DNA from: an uncultured Massilia sp.
Lineage (GTDB): Bacteria; Pseudomonadota; Gammaproteobacteria; Burkholderiales; Burkholderiaceae
Assembly (NCBI GenBank): GCA_946481275.1
Contig: CAMLMV010000019.1
Span: 56,112 to 120,111 of the forward strand
Direction: 5' to 3'
DNA length: 64,000 bases
Shown here in pieces: positions 61,643 through 64,000 of this stretch. A program made the translations under genes and the position numbers. How positions within the stretch are numbered: position 1 is the stretch's first letter; every line of letters starts with the position of its first letter. The notes under the pieces are model-generated. The model searched no databases, was not told where the DNA came from, and saw only the letters and a list, made by a program, of their open reading frames with translations.

Positions 61643-62596
61643 ATGACTCTCTCCCGACGTTCCCTTCTTGCCACGCTCGGCGCCGCGGCGCTGCTGGCCG
61701 GCTGCGGCTCCGCGCCCACCCAGCCGGCCGCGCCGATTGCCGCCACGCCTGGCGCAGCCGCGCACGGTCCCGTCCCGCTGCGTCATGTAAAGATCGCGCT
61801 CGCCCTGGGCGGCGGCGCCGCACGCGGCTTCGCCCACATCGGCGTGATCAAGGCCCTGGAAGCCCAGGGCATCGTGCCGGACATCGTCGTCGGCACGAGT
61901 GCCGGCTCCGTCGTGGGCGCGCTGTACGCGTCCGGCTACAACGGTTTCCAGCTGCAGAAGATCGCCCTCGACATGGACGAGACGACGATCTCCGACTGGG
62001 CCATCCCGTTCTTCAGCAAGGCCCCGGGCGTGCTGAAAGGGGAGGCGTTGCAGTCCTATGTCAACAAGGCCGTCCAGAACCGGCCGATCGAAAAGCTCAA
62101 GATCCCGTTCGGCGCCGTCGCCACGGACCTCAGGACGGGCCAGCCGATCCTCTTCCGCCGCGGTAACACCGGCATGGCCGTGCGCGCGTCGTCGTCCGTG
62201 CCGGGCGTATTCCAGCCGGTCGTGATCAGCGGCCGCAGCTACGTCGACGGCGGCCTCGTCGCGCCCGTGCCCGTGCGCTTCGCGAAGGAGATGGGCGCCG
62301 AATTCATTATTGCGGTCAACATCTCCAGCGCGACCGAAGCGCAGGCGACCGCGAGTTCCGTCGACGTGCTGATGCAGACGTTCACCATCATGGGCCAGCG
62401 CCTGAACCAGCATGAACTGAAGGATGCCGACGTCGTCATCACGCCCGCACTGGGCACGATGGGCAGCGCCGACTTCACCGGCCGCAACCTGGCCGTGCTG
62501 GCCGGAGAGCAGGCCGCGGCCGGCGTCATGGCCGACCTCAAGGCCAGGCTGAAGGCCAAACAGAGCACGCCGGCCCCGCTGGCGGCCGCGCGCTGA
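61643..62596 (+). CDS. patatin-like phospholipase lipoprotein
   Basis: A 317-residue protein. Lipoprotein signal with lipobox LLAGC, so it is membrane-anchored. The patatin domain has the glycine-rich oxyanion loop LGGGAARGFAHIG, the nucleophile Ser in GTSAGS and the catalytic Asp in YVDGGLVAPVPV. Such proteins are serine lipases acting on membrane phospholipids. The first 45 mature residues are an Ala/Pro linker. Not part of the pho operon; it has its own -10 box. Confidence 0.9.
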   Translation: MTLSRRSLLATLGAAALLAGCGSAPTQPAAPIAATPGAAAHGPVPLRHVKIALALGGGAARGFAHIGVIKALEAQGIVPDIVVGTSAGSVVGALYASGYNGFQLQKIALDMDETTISDWAIPFFSKAPGVLKGEALQSYVNKAVQNRPIEKLKIPFGAVATDLRTGQPILFRRGNTGMAVRASSSVPGVFQPVVISGRSYVDGGLVAPVPVRFAKEMGAEFIIAVNISSATEAQATASSVDVLMQTFTIMGQRLNQHELKDADVVITPALGTMGSADFTGRNLAVLAGEQAAAGVMADLKARLKAKQSTPAPLAAAR

Positions 62597-62639
62597 CCGT
62601 AGTACCTTTTTGTAACGCCACACGAAAGAAAGACTCAAG

Positions 62640-63047
62640 ATGCAAACCAAGCCCGTCCTTACCCTCGAAGACATCAAGAAGATCGCCGCCGGCGCCGAAG
62701 CCGAAGCGGTCGCGAACGGCTGGAAAGTCGTCATCGCCATCTGCGACGACGGCGGCCACCCGCTGTGGCTGCAGCGCCTGGACGGCGCCGCCCCGGTGTC
62801 GGCCCACATCGCCCCGGAAAAGGCCAAGACGGCCGCGCTGGGCCGCCGTGAGTCGAAGATCTACGAAGACATGATCAACAACGGCCGCGTGTCGTTCGCC
62901 CGCGCGCCGCAACTGGACGGCATGCTGGAAGGCGGCGTGCCCATCGTCGTGGAAGGCCACGTGGTCGGCGCCGTGGGCGTGTCGGGCGTGAAATCGGCGG
63001 AAGACGCGCAGATCGCCAAGGCCGGTATCGCCGCGCTGGGCCTGTAA
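62640..63047 (+). CDS. GlcG/HbpS family (haem-degrading-like) protein
   Basis: A 135-residue single-domain protein with the family features VVIAICDDGGHPLWLQRLDGA, HIAPEKAKTAA and GGVPIVVEGHVVGAVGVSG. HbpS binds haem in Streptomyces, while GlcG belongs to glycolate operons with unknown activity. No glycolate or haem genes are near, so the role is open. No signal peptide. A terminator follows. Confidence 0.88.
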   Translation: MQTKPVLTLEDIKKIAAGAEAEAVANGWKVVIAICDDGGHPLWLQRLDGAAPVSAHIAPEKAKTAALGRRESKIYEDMINNGRVSFARAPQLDGMLEGGVPIVVEGHVVGAVGVSGVKSAEDAQIAKAGIAALGL

Positions 63048-63064
63048 TTTACGTTTCCGTCAAG

Positions 63065-63115
63065 TCGGCGGGCGTGGTGCGACGGATCGTCGCGCCCGCC
63101 CGCCGATTTGTTTTT
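63065..63115 (+). terminator. intrinsic terminator after the GlcG-like gene
   Basis: TCGGCGGGCG (63065-63074) pairs with CGCCCGCCGA (63097-63106), then TTTGTTTTT. The stem is 10 bp and perfect, with a long inner loop that can also pair partly (GTGCGACG/CGTCGCGC). Confidence 0.85.
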
Positions 63116-63152
63116 CCGGACGTCATTTAGAGGAAAAACGTGGGGCAGGCGA

Positions 63153-63181
63153 TTGCCGGCCGATATAAATCACGCTATAAT
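63153..63181 (+). promoter_or_regulatory. sigma-70 promoter of carA
   Basis: TTGCCG (63153-63158), a 17-bp spacer and a perfect TATAAT (63176-63181). Predicted start about 63188, leaving a 5' leader of about 147 nt before carA, long enough for pyrimidine- or arginine-responsive control. I see no clear regulatory fold in it. Confidence 0.75.
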
Positions 63182-63334
63182 TCAGAGGTTTAGCCATCAC
63201 TTATCTGCCGTAGCGACTACCCACCCATACCTCTATCTAGCGACCTGTGACACTGGGCGAGATGCATGCCCACACCCCCTGTCCGGGCCGGTCTGACGTG
63301 GCGCAGCCTACGGCAACTTTATCGGGAGTTGCCC

Positions 63335-64000
63335 TTGCCGCCATTTTTTTCTGGCCCAGCCGTTCCAGCCATCCTCGCTCTGGCAGACGGAACCATTTTC
63401 AAAGGATATTCGATCGGCGCCGCCGGTCACACCATCGGTGAAGTGGTATTCAATACCGCCATCACCGGGTACCAGGAAATCCTGACCGACCCCAGCTATT
63501 CGCGTCAGATCGTCACGCTGACGTACCCCCACATCGGCAACTACGGCATCAATGCCGAAGACGTCGAAGCGTCGAAAGTCCACGCCGCCGGCCTGATCAT
63601 CCGCGACCTGCCGCTGCTGGCCTCGAACTTCCGCTCCACCCAATCGCTGTCGGACTACCTGAAGCAGGAAAACGTCGTCGCCATCGCCGGCATCGACACC
63701 CGCAAGCTGACCCGCATCCTGCGCGAGAAGGGCGCCCAGAACGGCGCAATCCTGACCGGCACGCAGGGCAATGAGCCGCTTGAGGCGCAGGCGCTGGAAC
63801 TGGCGCGCTCGTTCCCGGGCCTGAACGGCATGGACCTGGCGAAGGTCGTCTCCGTCAAGGAACCGTACACGTTCGACCAGACCGAATGGAAGCTGGGCGA
63901 GGGCTACGGCAAGCAGGAGAACCCGCAGTTCCACGTCGTCGCCTTCGACTACGGCGTCAAGCGCAACATCCTGCGCATGCTGGCCGAGCGCGGCTGCAAG
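63335..64000 (+). CDS. carA: carbamoyl-phosphate synthase small subunit CarA (partial, runs off the window)
   Basis: The first 222 codons of CarA, the glutaminase subunit that supplies ammonia for carbamoyl phosphate in arginine and pyrimidine synthesis. Seen: [75 protein letters not shown], and the start of the class I amidotransferase domain ([16 protein letters not shown]). The catalytic Cys lies beyond the window. No ATG is in position. TTG 63335 with GGGAG 6 nt upstream is the best start; a TTG two codons earlier is possible. Confidence 0.9.
   Translation, partial: MPPFFSGPAVPAILALADGTIFKGYSIGAAGHTIGEVVFNTAITGYQEILTDPSYSRQIVTLTYPHIGNYGINAEDVEASKVHAAGLIIRDLPLLASNFRSTQSLSDYLKQENVVAIAGIDTRKLTRILREKGAQNGAILTGTQGNEPLEAQALELARSFPGLNGMDLAKVVSVKEPYTFDQTEWKLGEGYGKQENPQFHVVAFDYGVKRNILRMLAERGCK

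Overview
The window is 64 kb of GC-rich chromosome with tightly packed genes. Gene families and order point to a betaproteobacterium of the order Burkholderiales, most likely Oxalobacteraceae and Massilia-like (inferred from gene content only). Supporting signs are a tsaB-rimI-udg operon, a pstSCAB-phoU-phoB-phoR operon, PEP-CTERM sorting, an Egt/Sen thiol-selenol region and a xyloglucan-type polysaccharide locus. I see no rRNA or tRNA gene, CRISPR array, prophage, integrase or insertion sequence.

Layout. 1-5.6 kb: the tail of an unknown gene, then a sensory operon (periplasmic binding protein, hybrid histidine kinase, HD-GYP response regulator). 5.6-7.3 kb: a Lys/Ala-rich basic protein behind an operator-like dyad, a small HTH protein and an orphan ABC ATPase. 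7.4-11.9 kb: a small repeat, then egtD-egtB (ergothioneine), a YihY membrane protein and a glycosyltransferase. 11.9-14 kb: leuA, preceded by a leucine-rich leader peptide and a second small ORF. 14-18 kb: a DUF1906 protein, then the selenoneine genes, with senB-senC/selD divergent from senA. 18-23.2 kb: an rhlE-type helicase with a structured upstream element, an MltD-like transglycosylase and three small conserved proteins.

23.4-40.9 kb is a polysaccharide utilisation locus. It has a XylR-like regulator, a membrane-bound AraC-type regulator, a TonB-dependent receptor, GH35, GH51, GH3 and GH74 enzymes, a PEP-CTERM protein and a GH29 fucosidase. The enzyme set matches stepwise removal of galactose, arabinose, fucose and glucose/xylose from xyloglucan. 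Four promoters in this locus share one architecture: two direct repeats of about GGGATTTCG 21 bp apart, the second ending 3 bp before a -35 box, then 17-18 bp to a -10 box of CAGAAT or TAGAAT. One of them drives a stretch of about 96 nt that ends in a strong intrinsic terminator before the receptor gene's own promoter. That stretch is a candidate co-regulated small RNA or attenuated leader.

41-54.5 kb: a GGDEF-EAL protein, an orphan molybdenum hydroxylase large subunit, a thioredoxin-like protein, tsaB-rimI-udg-DUF1853, lplT, alr, radA and a PilZ protein. 54.5-61.6 kb: a candidate 36-residue membrane protein, a Pho box, and the complete phosphate uptake and sensing operon. 61.6-64 kb: a patatin-like lipoprotein, a GlcG/HbpS-type protein and the start of carA, which opens with TTG and runs off the window.

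Functional links: EgtD supplies hercynine to EgtB and probably to SenA, while SelD/SenC and SenB supply the selenosugar. The two AraC-type regulators are the obvious candidates to read the shared promoters of the glycan locus.
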